A stretch of 64,000 nucleotides of DNA from Mucidula mucida (Eukaryota > Basidiomycota > Agaricomycetes > Agaricales > Physalacriaceae). The notes below the pieces were generated by a model. It ran no database searches. It saw only the letters and a program-made list of their open reading frames with translations, and had not been told where the DNA came from. Location of the stretch: the NCBI GenBank assembly GCA_015501055.1, contig JADNYV010000006.1:607262-671261 (forward strand), in the 5' to 3' direction. The position numbers and the translations under genes were made by a program. Below, one piece after another: positions 34,827 to 45,278 of the stretch. Every line of letters starts with the position of its first letter. Position 1 is the first letter of the stretch.

Positions 34827-35682
34827 GCATCGCGTGTTCTGAACAAGGGTTCTCACACATTGTACCAATGTCCCATTGTACCAATGTCCCATTGTTTCGT
34901 CATATCGACAACATATGTAATGTAAGGTGTACGGCTTTCTTTAGCTACACCTTGCGTATATCGCCTCCACACGCAGAAAGTCCACTCAATCGTCCTCCAT
35001 CGATATCTCTACCATGTACACACTTCAGTAGCTTCTTGGCACTTGCGACAAACATTCTGTATCTTGATCGGCACGTACTTCAAGTTTGTGAAACCGCCAG
35101 ATGACTTGAATTTCCGCTTGGTGGCCGCGCCATATCCGGCACCACAAAAGAGCCAATAGGTCTTGGGTTGAAAATCTGGGAATGCATATGCCAGTATCAA
35201 TGAATCATGACGATGGACGAGGGTCACGGTGCATCTTTATGAATTTTGCGCTTACCGTCTATGAGGCCAAATTCGCATTTCTTGATTAGACACTTGATTT
35301 ATCAAGCTCGAGGCCCACGAACGGCCGAATCTGGTCTCTGAGTCCTGACATTGCTTACGTCCAAGGGAGGTAGCTACTAGCCATGGTTTTGATACCCACA
35401 GATGGCCATCCTTGGTTTGAAGATTTCAGTGTGCGCATGATTCAAATAACTGCATCGTTCTGTTAGACTACGACAAACGTTTGCTGAAGTTCGTTTGACG
35501 ATGCAGAAATCGTCTTGATCCTCTTCAAATAGCTGTCTGCCTGTCATATGGTCAAGTTCCGGCCTGTAGAACGTTTGCTAGGTGATTCTCAGTGCGATAT
35601 CAGCGCGAAACATGGCGGCCAGCAAACGCTTTGCCGACGCGAGTCAGCATTTCACGAGTATTAGGTGGACAAATATGAGTTA
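34827..35682. other. Intergenic with a possible small gene fragment
   Basis: About 860 nt between NMO-A and the mitochondrial gene. See the fragment at 35012-35300; otherwise nothing is supported. Confidence 0.4.
35012..35310 (-). pseudogene. Possible 3' fragment of a small unknown gene
   Basis: Two pieces join across a normal 5' GTAAGC donor and CCCAG acceptor: KKCEFGLID then DFQPKTYWLFCGAGYGAATK, ending VCRKCQEATEV and a stop at about 35012. The join is in phase and the composition is protein-like (Cys pairs, Gly-rich turn). Upstream, no ATG can be connected without a stop, so this is either a truncated relic or a gene whose first exon I missed. I do not recognise the family. Confidence 0.35.
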
Positions 35683-36788
35683 CTACGTCGCCGCTGGTGC
35701 AGGCGCACGAACGGACCTATGGCGCCACTTTGCCAACCAGCTAAGATTATAACCCCCACTCTTGGCGGCCAACAAATCCGTCGCGCGCAAATAGTTCTTC
35801 AACCATTGCGATCCCAATGACCTCTTTTCTACCCATGACATGACCTTCCTAACCTCAGCTTTCATCTTCTGACCCTTCCTCTTTGAAAGGTCCGGCTTTG
35901 GGTTGAATGCAATCTTTTTGCGTATCTCAGCGAGCAATCCGACCGCGACGACCTTGTTGCTCGTTTTGATGCTGGCGGCGCTTACGATGGCACTCGCGAC
36001 GAGATCCTGCTCCACGGGGCACAGGTCGTGGGCGGGACGATAGGCCGCGACGGTGAGCACGTCTTGGTGCATACGATGGCGGTATAGACTGTGCATCAGT
36101 CGCTGAGCCGCGGTTTGGGAGAGCCTGAAGTGGTAGCGGGGCAAGTTTCCAAAGACCTTGACTGCGAGTTGGGGGCACCCCAGCGTGTCGCAACGTCCTA
36201 CAAACTGCATAAGCGACGTGTATGAGGAATCTAGTGGTTTATGTACGCACTGACAAATTCCTCCGCAACATGATCTTGGAATTTATGGTCGTAAGTCACG
36301 GACCAAGAGGGCAGGAGCTCTGCAATCTGTTCGAGCTGTGCTGGCGTCGAGCTGAGCTGCACGAGCTGCGAGAAGGCGGTCTTCCGAACGAATGGCGGGT
36401 GCTTGAGGAGTGATCTCTTCTGCGCACCAGTGGCCGTCAAGCGAGGGGTAACGAACTGGAGCAGGCTATCGTATTTGGCGAGCCGTTTAGCAGGGGGCAT
36501 CTTGCGCGCATCCTGCTTGGGCACCTCCGAGGCCGCTTTCTTGGGCTGGGGCATCGGCGCCGGCGCCTTGGCAGAACCATCGTCAAAGAGGTCTCCTGCG
36601 CTAAATAGGTCATCATCAAACGCGTCTTGACCCGATTTCTTTTTGGCGAAAGCTGCATTTGTTTGGGATTAACTAGAGTGCATGAGGCCTGGAATAGTCG
36701 CACCGGCTGGAGTCGAGTGCACATAGCGTGCGCATGGGCAGTGAATGGCAGCGCGAACCGAGAGGCAAGCGCGCAGCACGCTTGTCAT
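35683..36788 (-). CDS. Predicted mitochondrial protein of unknown function
   Basis: Model complement(35683-36204, 36255-36652, 36704-36788), 334 residues. The N terminus (MTSVLRACLSVRAAIHCPCA, then RYVHSTPAAFAKKKSG) is Arg/Ser/Ala-rich without acidic residues and ends in a typical RY-HST matrix-processing context. An acidic patch (QDAFDDDLFSAGDLFDD) and a helical region (LLQFVTPRLTATGAQKRSLL; KTAFSQLVQLSSTPAQLEQI) follow. The second half is helical and basic, ending YNLSWLAKWRHR. It could be a mitochondrial ribosome- or RNA-associated protein, but no motif proves this. Confidence 0.75.
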
Positions 36789-37024
36789 CGTCGCGGTCAA
36801 GAAAAAAGGTTAGTCGACCTCGGTTACTTCCAAATTTGGACTCAACGCCTGAGTCTCAAGGTATAATTTCGATAGACTCAGAGGGTATATATACATCGGT
36901 CAATAGATATGGGCGTCAAGACGTCCGCCCACCAGAGCCCCGTTCAGACCTACAACCCCTCTCCTTCCCCATTCTCCTCCAGTGTTACCTCCAAATCCAA
37001 ATACACGAATCCTCGCCTCGACAC

Positions 37025-38107
37025 CTAGAGCAGAATGATCTGCGGCCGGGACGTCGAAAGAAAGCCCAGCAGCGATAAAAGTCGAACGTCTTGGAAAGTG
37101 AGCTTAAAGTTGTGATAAAAGGCAATAACAATATACCTAACTAAATGCGCCGCAGGTGCGTACGACGACGCGGTTACACCACTGCGCGGCGTGTGGCGCC
37201 AGAAGGGGGTTGGCCGGTGTACAGGTGGTGCAGGAAACATAACATCGCGGTCCATCTTGATGCGGCGTGGCTTGGGCTTGTTTGGAAGGGAAGAGAGTGT
37301 CATGCTGCGTTTGCGCCGGTGCGACGAGGGAGATGCAACTAATCCTCCTTCAGACGTGGCCGGAAACACCGCAACCGCAGCGGTAGATGGTATAGGCGGC
37401 AAGGAGAACTCTTTTACTGGCGACGTAGCGCGCGCTGGCGGTGCACTCTTGGACCTCGTAGATCGATGCCCAACACGCCGCCCTTCAGTCCTTGACCTTC
37501 CTTGCCACTCTGGTTGCTTTCCTTTACTGGAAGCATTCGGCCCAAAGTAATCCGGTGCCTCTTTGGTAAAGGACTCTGGCTCCTCCACAAACGACCGTCG
37601 CCACATATGCTTGCCTGACGTTGGGCTACGTGGAAGCGGCGTCGGCGTTCCAGGAGTACGGGGTGTGGTCGGCGTAGAGGATGCCGGCGGTGTAGACAAG
37701 GACGACGTGGAAGAGCTAGGAGACAGAGGGGGCGGGCGACGCTTGATACTCGGACTGGGAGGTGCCCCGTACCCATATCCATAGGACTGACGCCGATTTG
37801 GGCTCCCATTGATACTGCTGATGCTTCCATTGAGCGACGCATATCCATCGTTCAGTCCCTTGTTCAGGACTCTAACGTTGCTCTCCATGTCATTGGCAAA
37901 CGACGCTCTCCTGCTCCCGTTCTCATCCGCAATTGCCTCAGTTAGGGCGCTGGTGGAAGACGAGCCATTACCAGAAGTATACCAGGTCGTTCTCTTGCTT
38001 CCCAGATATGCGCTGCGATTAATGTTTGCGCCAGGTCCAAGACTTTGCCGCTTCGCAGGGAAAGCAGGTAACGTTGTGCGCGATGAGAGGTCTGTGAGAT
38101 CCGCCAT
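37025..38107 (-). CDS. Ser/Pro-rich disordered protein, unknown function
   Basis: An open frame of 360 residues starting at ATG 38107 (MADLTDLSSRTTLPAFPAKR). It is rich in Ser, Pro, Thr and Arg, with low-complexity runs (SPSSSTSSLSTPP; TPTTPRTPGTPTP) and several basic-Ser patches that look like phosphorylation sites. The last about 50 residues (from LVRYIV) differ in composition and may be intron read-through; GTTAGG and GTATAT donors and a CCAAG acceptor are present there, so the true C terminus is uncertain. No domain recognised. Confidence 0.6.
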   Translation of the reverse strand: MADLTDLSSRTTLPAFPAKRQSLGPGANINRSAYLGSKRTTWYTSGNGSSSTSALTEAIADENGSRRASFANDMESNVRVLNKGLNDGYASLNGSISSINGSPNRRQSYGYGYGAPPSPSIKRRPPPLSPSSSTSSLSTPPASSTPTTPRTPGTPTPLPRSPTSGKHMWRRSFVEEPESFTKEAPDYFGPNASSKGKQPEWQGRSRTEGRRVGHRSTRSKSAPPARATSPVKEFSLPPIPSTAAVAVFPATSEGGLVASPSSHRRKRSMTLSSLPNKPKPRRIKMDRDVMFPAPPVHRPTPFWRHTPRSGVTASSYAPAAHLVRYIVIAFYHNFKLTFQDVRLLSLLGFLSTSRPQIILL

Positions 38108-38631
38108 GCTTGAATGTTATTCTTCTATCTTCAAGTTCTGGGGTCAGCGCAGCGCTCAAGCTTGACGACGATACCGCACCGATTCTTTGCAGTTGTTCCT
38201 ATGACAAAATGAGTGTCGTAATGCAGAGCCTCCAAGGAAGGCTTTAGTGCGTATAAAGGGTATTTTCGTGACGGGTATCCCTGTTCTTGCAAGTGAGCAA
38301 GGTGCTGCAGCTCACACGGACAACGCACCTATTAAGAGCCACGTATCACCAGCGCCCGTCGTTGTACAGTTATCCTGTTCCAGTCCGTCGCAGGTATGGT
38401 GGTGGGAAGAGGCAAGTCCTTGATATCAGGGACCGATGGCAAAACCGGTACTTTTCATTTCCGTTTCTCTCACAATCTGCGGGAAACTTTTATCTTGATA
38501 ACAGTTGTTCTTGGTTGCAAGATACTCATGTCAAGGACGGCTATTGAACAGCAAAGTTCAAAGTTAAACTCAAAGCATTGCCGACAGCTGATCGGCCAAG
38601 CCTTCCGGATTTGGCTTTATCTGGTACATCC

Positions 38632-39476
38632 ATGAGCGGTCGACTTGCATCCTTTCGAGGACCGTCAACACCAACGTCCTCGCCCGTTCAGCAACGTCAG
38701 CCTACTACTCCGAAATCTCCTGCTCGCGCGACAGAGTCGACGTATCATAGGAAACTACGCACTTGTCTACAGGAGCTCAAGGGAATAGCAGAAACATGGG
38801 ATGACTTGGTGCTTATCGACGGTCTAAAGGCTGTAAAAAGTCTAGTGGATACGCGAACAGAACTGGAGTATGCCGCGCCACCGTCTGGGCTTTACTTAAT
38901 CTGACGACGGCGAACAGCAATACCCTTGCGTTACTACCTAATCGACGTCCAAGAACGCGAATCGTTGGACCCAAACTCATCATCATGGACAAGCGGATCC
39001 TCGAGTTGGATTCAGTCTTGTCAAAATTGGTACGATAAAAATTATCCACTTTGTCTTGTTCACCCTGTAGATCTTCAGCAAAAACAATTTCGGAAAATGA
39101 ACTCTGTCATTGACGCGATGGAGGCACTCGTCGCCGACGCTCATAGAAACAAGGGTTGGCACTGGGTACAAAACGAAGCTCTATGGGTAACTTGGTCGTT
39201 GGAGAAATTCGGTTCGTGGAACTTCCTTCCAATGTGGAGCCGTTGATCTAACTCTTTCTTTGAGTATCATTCATCCCAGAAATAATACCAATATATCACC
39301 GGGAGCTCGACACCCATGTCAAGCTCGTTGATCTTCTTCGGAAGCATTCGGTATCCTTTGAGGTCTCGCGTAACGCCGTCTCCGGATGGTCAGAGCAACC
39401 TTGGATAGAAGATAACGGCTGGGATGCAAAGTGGGAAGATATATGCGCAGCAGAAATCGAGCGTTGGGATCCTTGA
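38632..39476 (+). CDS. Fungal helical protein of unknown function
   Basis: Four exons, 38632-38867, 38918-39029, 39079-39211, 39280-39476; 225 residues. A Ser/Pro-rich start (MSGRLASFRGPSTPTSSPVQ) is followed by helical blocks YHRKLRTCLQELKGIAETWD, LIIMDKRILELDSVLSKL and MNSVIDAMEALVADAHRNKG, and a Trp-rich C terminus (GWSEQPWIEDNGWDAKWEDI). The composition and four phase-consistent introns argue for a real gene. I do not recognise the family. Confidence 0.72.
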
Positions 39477-39639
39477 GTGAGTCCGTTGAATCCTCTCAGT
39501 TTTACATTGCCTCGAGAATCTAATCGAGTCAAGTTGTGCAGCGTTCCCTTTCGCCAACTATTTCGTCTGGTTGAAGTTGTCCAATACGGATACGATCAAC
39601 CACGATCTCCAGGACTTCATGATGAACGCCGCCTTTGCA

Positions 39640-40510
39640 TTCAAAAAAGTATGCTTGCCATAGTAAATGTCGATTATCCTTGAGGAGGGCTCGTAATATT
39701 CGAGAGAAGAGTAGGGCAAGACCTACATCCCGTCTGTTGACGCTACAATTGAATCTCGGGTTTTACATCGTTATACTGGTGAATGACTGTTTCCGAAGAG
39801 GTATGCAGTTCTCTGCAGGAGACCGACGGGCTGCTTGTGAATGATCTTTCGTTGGCGACCCGAAAGTGCGAAAGTGTATTGGATGGGTAATCACCGGCGC
39901 TGGTGTTAAGACGTATCGGACAAGGAGATGGTCGTCGTGAGAGGATGGTCGATGTGATTGTACGTCCACTTGTTTGGTTTGCGAGACGCGTAATGCTGAG
40001 CGTGGAATTCTAGGAGATACGTCCTCGCGAGCATGCCCGTACCTCGCTCTGAATTCGTGGAACTAGCGTACAGGCTTAAGAAGATCGAATCTGAGCTGTC
40101 CAACGTTAGTGCATGACACCAGCGCTCAACATTGCTAGGGTCAGACGTGCAAATGTATCCGCTCAAGTCTCGCGAAGCAGCTACGCTACGTTGTTCGCGT
40201 TACTCATGACATTCTTGTTCTGTACAACACCTTGTTCCCTGATTGAAACGATCAGAGCGTTTGGTTATACCATCGTTGGCTAGTAGGATCAGGTAGCGAA
40301 TATAAGGAGCGGCTTAGAAACGGGATTGCCGTTATACAGGAAATGCTCGATGAAAGCGGCAAATCAGGTTGTAAGGATGACTCTGCGTCTCTGTCTGTAC
40401 ATGGGGCTGACCTCCATTACGGTTGGCGGATTCTTCAGGGCGCATGGAGTTCACTACAAGACGATTTTAATCGGGAAAAAGAATCTGGTTTGCGAGCGAG
40501 CTAAGTTGAA
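39640..40510 (+). pseudogene. Decayed Rab geranylgeranyltransferase alpha subunit (BET4-like)
   Basis: Fragments in different frames follow the order of protein prenyltransferase alpha repeats: a LQLNLGFYIV piece (about 39750), VYWMGNHRRWC (39873-39905), AWNSRRYVLASMPVPRSEF (from about 40008) continuing LKKIESELSN, and SVWLYHRWLVGSGSEYKERL (40256-40315). These W-N-x-R-R-x and W-x-Y-H-R-W-L motifs are the signature of PFTA repeats, which bind Rab/REP. Frameshifts lie between blocks and a stop replaces the expected Trp after SNVSA, so the gene is dead. It is the source of partial copies at 42.65-43.23 kb and, with its 3' flank, at 52.7 kb. Confidence 0.8.
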
Positions 40511-40544
40511 ACTAAGCCCGAAGGAACCGGACCAGGATGAGTAA

Positions 40545-40920
40545 CGTGCTCTCGTGGCTGCCATCCTCGCCCTGTCGCGTAAGCCTTGAACATTTGAATA
40601 GCCAGCAAAAACAATTACCAGTGGAGTAGGATGTGCGTAGCTGGTGCTGCTGCAGATATACTGGCAGTGCGTAGCATTTGCATCTAGAAACCGATCCTAA
40701 ACTGGCGATAGTTTTGACCGTTAGGCCCTCGCTGGGTAAAGTGTAACAAAGGTTCACTCGGACGCAGCGAATCGGCATTACGATGGGTTACTTCATAGGA
40801 CTATGGGCACGATTCAAGCTGAAGCTCGCCATGGTGCTTTGTGATTGCTCATAAGAGTGATCGCCTCCGTCAACTCTCTAATTGGTGTCAACTAGGAGGT
40901 AGACTTGGGCCACCGAATGA
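40545..40920. repeat. Dispersed repeat, copy 1
   Basis: Begins at about GCTCTCGTGGCTGCCATCC and runs to about GACTTGGGCCACCGA. Nearly identical sequence recurs inverted at 42.65-42.98 kb and direct at 52.71-53.10 kb. It directly follows the BET4 relic. No terminal repeats or target duplication were found. Confidence 0.8.
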
Positions 40921-41304
40921 GCGATTGCTCCTAGGATGTGCGTAGTAGCTTGTGCTGATGGAAGTGATTCAGAAAGACTGTTTTAGCTTGCAAGTAGATC
41001 GTTGGTAGCTTGACCGCTAGTCCCTTAAGAATCACTCGAAAAGACGAACATACACATTACAATGGGTCGCTACAAGAAGGTAACACTGTTAATGCTGCCT
41101 TGAGACTTCCAGGATAAATGAACAAGTACCTTTGACTCTTCGGCTCAGCGCTGTTTCAGCAGCCCTGTTTTTTCTGATAGCAACTTATTCTCTGTGAACG
41201 TAATCTTCCTGAAAGACATAGGTTGTCGTAAAATTGCTCGTTCCACTGCAGGATACAAATCGAAAGAATAGTATAAGAATAGGTTCCTCCGCCACACTCC
41301 ATCA

Positions 41305-42183
41305 CTAGCATATATACGCCAAATGCGGGCCTTCGCCAGCCATTGTCTGTTCTTCGAACCCAAGGAGTGGCTCAGCGGGAGATTGACAAGGTCGAATTTG
41401 CTGTGCATCCTCATGAGAATTTTGAGATTGATCGTTCAAAAGACTACGCACCCTGTCATCCAATGACGCTGGCTTGGATTTGCTCGACAGCGGTAGAAGA
41501 AGAGGAGATGGCAATGTAGCCACAGGAGTCAAGACGGTGTTCGATTTCTCATGTAGATGGGTAGAACGTGACTTTGAATCTTCTGGAGTCACGACATGGG
41601 CGGACTTTGTACAGACGCGTTTGGACTTGGGAGCGTCGGTGTTCTCCTCATCATGGCGGCGGCGGCGGCGAGAGGAGATGGAAGTTCCATCGCGCGCGCA
41701 ATGACATAGAGAGAGTATGAGGGAAACATAGTCTGTAGGAAGGAGTGCGAACGTAGACTGGAGTATCTTCAATGTAGATTTAGCGCTCCGGTGTCTACGT
41801 CCCGAGTCATGAGCGTCGGATACTGTACGATGCACTGTGCGCCAGTCGAGGACAGGAAGCCTATTATGATGGAGGTAGTAGGATTTACGGTTGTTTCCTA
41901 TGATGATCAGAGCGCCAGGCGTTTTCGACGAAGGCGTGACCTGTACGAGTCGAAAGTCGAAAGTTTTGTATTGAACTTGACTCGACGAAGAAGTGAACTT
42001 TGAGAGAATATGGTGTTCAACGATTGCTGGAGTGAGGATAGGAGCGGGGGACTCAAGGGTAGTCGCATACGTAGCCGTGAAAACGGACTGGAAGTGAATG
42101 AGAGATAGGTCGCTGTGAGGGAATGAAGCGCTGAGTGACTGTTCAATGGCAGTCAAGGGCATCATAAAGAACCGAGCAGACAT
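41305..42183 (-). CDS. Protein of unknown function with basic, disordered C-terminal half
   Basis: A continuous frame of 292 residues from ATG 42183 (MSARFFMMPLTAIEQSLSAS). The first about 150 residues look folded (LIHFQSVFTATYA; ALIIIGNNRKSYYLHHNRLP; ILQSTFALLPTDYVSLILSL). The rest is Arg/Ser/Glu-rich with a bipartite basic cluster (SSRRRRRHDEE...KSKRV) that could be a nuclear signal. It may be spliced near its 3' end. No family recognised. It lies between the BET4 relic and its inverted copy. Confidence 0.55.
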   Translation of the reverse strand: MSARFFMMPLTAIEQSLSASFPHSDLSLIHFQSVFTATYATTLESPAPILTPAIVEHHILSKFTSSSSQVQYKTFDFRLVQVTPSSKTPGALIIIGNNRKSYYLHHNRLPVLDWRTVHRTVSDAHDSGRRHRSAKSTLKILQSTFALLPTDYVSLILSLCHCARDGTSISSRRRRRHDEENTDAPKSKRVCTKSAHVVTPEDSKSRSTHLHEKSNTVLTPVATLPSPLLLPLSSKSKPASLDDRVRSLLNDQSQNSHEDAQQIRPCQSPAEPLLGFEEQTMAGEGPHLAYIC

Positions 42184-42654
42184 GACGGATGTACCCGAGA
42201 AAGAGCGAGATGGCGGCGCAGGTTATAGCAGGAGGCAAGGTGGGCGTTGACCAAGTTGCCTCGACCCGCTATTTAAAGCTTAGCATGACAGCAGTGACTT
42301 CATGTCAGCAGGTCTATCTAATTTAGGCAACAATAGCTACTTACTGTTTGGGAAGTCACCGCCTAGTGCGCGTTCCAGGCGCTCTCCGTAGACCGGCCAA
42401 GTGAAGGGGTATCTGAAATATTCAATATTCAATCAGCATCAACAGACTCAGTGTCATAAACTTCAGTTCTGACTACTTATATCAACCCACTGTACGAGTA
42501 AATCTTCAATAACCGTTATGCGAGATGCCCAAGTTATAATGGTTAGATAGTACAAACTACGCACGTCCTAGGAAATCGATCTTTTTGCTTCTAGGTCAGC
42601 CGGTGTTGACATTCACAGTACTTACCTCCCAGGCCTCCTGGTCAAGAGAACGCT

Positions 42655-43230
42655 TGATCGAGACGATCACTCTCGTGGGCAATCACAAAGCACCATGGCG
42701 AGCTTCGGCTTGACACACGCCCATAGTCCTATGAAGTAACCCATCGTAATGCCGATTCGCTGCGTCCGAGTGAACCTTTGTTACACTTTACCCAGCGAGG
42801 GCCTAACGGTCAAAACTATCGCCAGTTTAGGATCGGTTTCTAGATGCAAATGCTACGCACTGCCAGTATATCTGCAGCAGCACCAGCTACGCACATCCTA
42901 CTCCACTGGTAATTGTTTTTGCTGGCTATTCAAATGTTCAAGGCTTACGCGACAGGGCGAGGATGGCAGCCAAGAGAGTACGTTACTCATCCTGGTACCG
43001 GTTCCTTCGGGCTTGGATTCAACTTAGCTCGCTCGCAAACCAGATGTTTCCCGATTAAAATTGTCTTCTAGTGAACTCCATGCACCCTGAAGAATCCGCC
43101 AACCGTAATGGAGGTCAGCCCGATGTACTGACAGAGACGTCGAGTCATTCTTACAATTTGTTTTGCCACTTCTATGTATAACGGCAATCTCGTTTTTAAG
43201 CCGCTCCTAATATGTTCGCCTACCACTGGT
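42655..43230. repeat. Inverted partial copy of BET4 relic plus dispersed repeat, copy 2
   Basis: On the reverse strand this matches about 40290-40870, including the GGAGCGGCTT...GATTGCCGTTATAC block and the dispersed-repeat core. Differences are scattered substitutions and small indels, as expected of an old duplication. There is no intact frame for BET4 here. Confidence 0.8.
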
Positions 43231-43484
43231 ACTGATCTTCTTGAAGGCTTACGGGCCTCGGCGACGATGGCGGTCAAGACTCAATAGAACCGTTATTTTG
43301 TCTTGGTATGGTCCCCAGTGGTTCATGAAATACGTCAAACAATCTTCTGCAGCCACACCGACTTTCTTCGACCCTCCGACGCGGGTCCTGTCGGCATACA
43401 CGCGTAGCATTCAACAACTCACAGTCCCGTTATGTCAATGTATGAACCTGAACCAACAGAGAAAGAAACAGTGTCCGCGTTCAA

Positions 43485-44903
43485 TTACTGGAATATAACA
43501 ATAGCAGCGATAGAGGATATAAGAGCGACGAGCGTAAGACCCTCGCGATACGAAACAGACACTGCAGCATCAGAGTCTGAAGAAGAAGAGCCTGTGGCAC
43601 TGGAGGAGGATCCTACACCGAAACAGTCAGTATATGCGATCACCAATTACCGAGAACATACCAGATTTCGTGCTAGACCCACTAGCCGCCACAGTGCCCA
43701 CGACACTGACCGACCCATCCGTCCCAGTCTGCACGGCAATCCCATTGCTAATCGTGCTCGTCGTCTGGCAGTTGCTCGACGAGGGCGTCATCTGCGCCGT
43801 CGACGGCGTGACCGTCGTGCCCACCGTGTACGACACGGGCTCCCCATCGGCCGTGTATACCCCAGTGTAGTATTGCGCAAACGTCGAGTAGCCGGTGGAC
43901 GTGCCGTCGATGGCGGTGATGTATACCCCAGGCGGGTACGCGACTTCGGCTTCGCAGCTCTCACTAATATTTCAAATCAAGAGTTAGAGGAGGAGGAGGA
44001 GGAACAAGGTATACGCACTAGGTCCCGTTGAAATCATAGTTGCCGGGCATGACAAAGTTGCACCCCATCTCGTCCAGCTTGTGCTCGCACATCGTCGCCG
44101 CGTCCCACGTGCCGTTCGCGTTGGTGCAGATGCGGAAGCACACTTGGGAGTATGAGATAAAGGACTACGCCACCCACCATCAGTTGAAGTCGAAAAGGGA
44201 AAGCAAAAAAAACCCCACCATCCACTCCTCGAAATGCAGATCCTCCCCAGTGACCACGTTCGTCGTGACGTTCCCGCCGACGGGGTTCCCGTCGCCCGAC
44301 GCCCCATGCGGGTCAAGCTCACCGCCATAGTCGCCGGCCTGGAGATTGATCTTGGTAAAGTCGCCATACGCCATGAGCTGCACGTAAAAGTCTACAAAAC
44401 CATAAATCTCTGAATGAGTGGGGGAGATCAGGGAGAACGCACCCGTTTTAATAAAAGAAGCCCCAGTAATCGTCCCATCGGGAATCACGCGCGCGTTATT
44501 GCGCGCCTTGGTGCACCAGGCAACTTCGTAGGCCTACACACACACACAATCAGCTCTCTGTCTCCCCGCCACCAATGACAAAGCGCTCACCTCGGATTCA
44601 CCGATAGTCACCCCCGCTTCAGGTGGCGCAAAGATACACCAATCCTACAAACAAAAAAGTCAGGAAACATCATATTGGAGATTGACATTAAGGCATACGT
44701 ACATCAATAGAGTTCAAAGAGATCAACCGAGCATAGGACGTCTGGTTGACCGTAGTCCCCAGCGTAGGCTCAGCAGGGTTCGTCGTGCCCATCGTCCCAG
44801 TGGCGATGACGCCCTCGGAGAATGTCGTCGTGGCCGTCGCGCTCGACTGTGCCGAGACCGCGATGGCGCCGAGGATCAGCGCACCAGACGCAATAAAGAG
44901 CAT
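43485..44903 (-). CDS. Macrofage-activating-glycoprotein homologue, secreted and probably GPI-anchored
   Basis: Model complement(43485-43612, 43662-43963, 44019-44164, 44219-44391, 44443-44533, 44591-44644, 44703-44903), seven exons, 364 residues. Signal peptide MLFIASGALILGAIAVSAQ. Conserved core: TTVNQTSYARLISLNSIDDW, EVAWCTKARNNARVIPDGTI, GDYGGELDPHGASGDGNPVG, MCEHKLDEMGCNFVMPGNYD and SCEAEVAYPPG, which match the basidiomycete glycoprotein family of this name. The C terminus is Ser/Thr/Gly-rich and ends in a hydrophobic tail (LTLVALISSIAAIVIF), typical for GPI attachment to the cell surface. Molecular function in the fungus is unknown. Confidence 0.9.
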
Positions 44904-45278
44904 GGCAAAAGTATGGAGGGCAGGAGAACGTTAACGAGCGTGGGCGTGGTTATAGAAAGCAATGTAATATCACATTTGCGAAGCCGCGAAGTTTTATACA
45001 AGCCTGGAAGCTGGTGGCCTGCTGCGCTGGAATTGTATTTAGTCTACGCAGTCAGTGGGCCGCCGCCTCGCACATCAACGAGCTGATTTAGAACTGGGAC
45101 AAAAATAGCTACCCGCGGTTCTTACGATTGCCTGTCAGCGACGGACGTCCAAGAAATCCAGCAAGAAAGGGATAGATATTTCCATGTAAAAAGAAAACAC
45201 TAGTAAAAGGTGGTGTGCGTGTAGACTGCGCGATAAATGGAACAACAAAAAAGATCATGACACTGTACTCAACTCCAT
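44904..45278. other. Intergenic, no gene seen
   Basis: 375 nt between the glycoprotein start and the NMO-B stop. No gene supported. Confidence 0.5.

Noticed and set aside
43985..44006. GGA-rich and nearby CA-rich simple repeats as functional repeats
   Set aside because: Both lie inside introns of the glycoprotein gene and are ordinary polypurine/microsatellite tracts.
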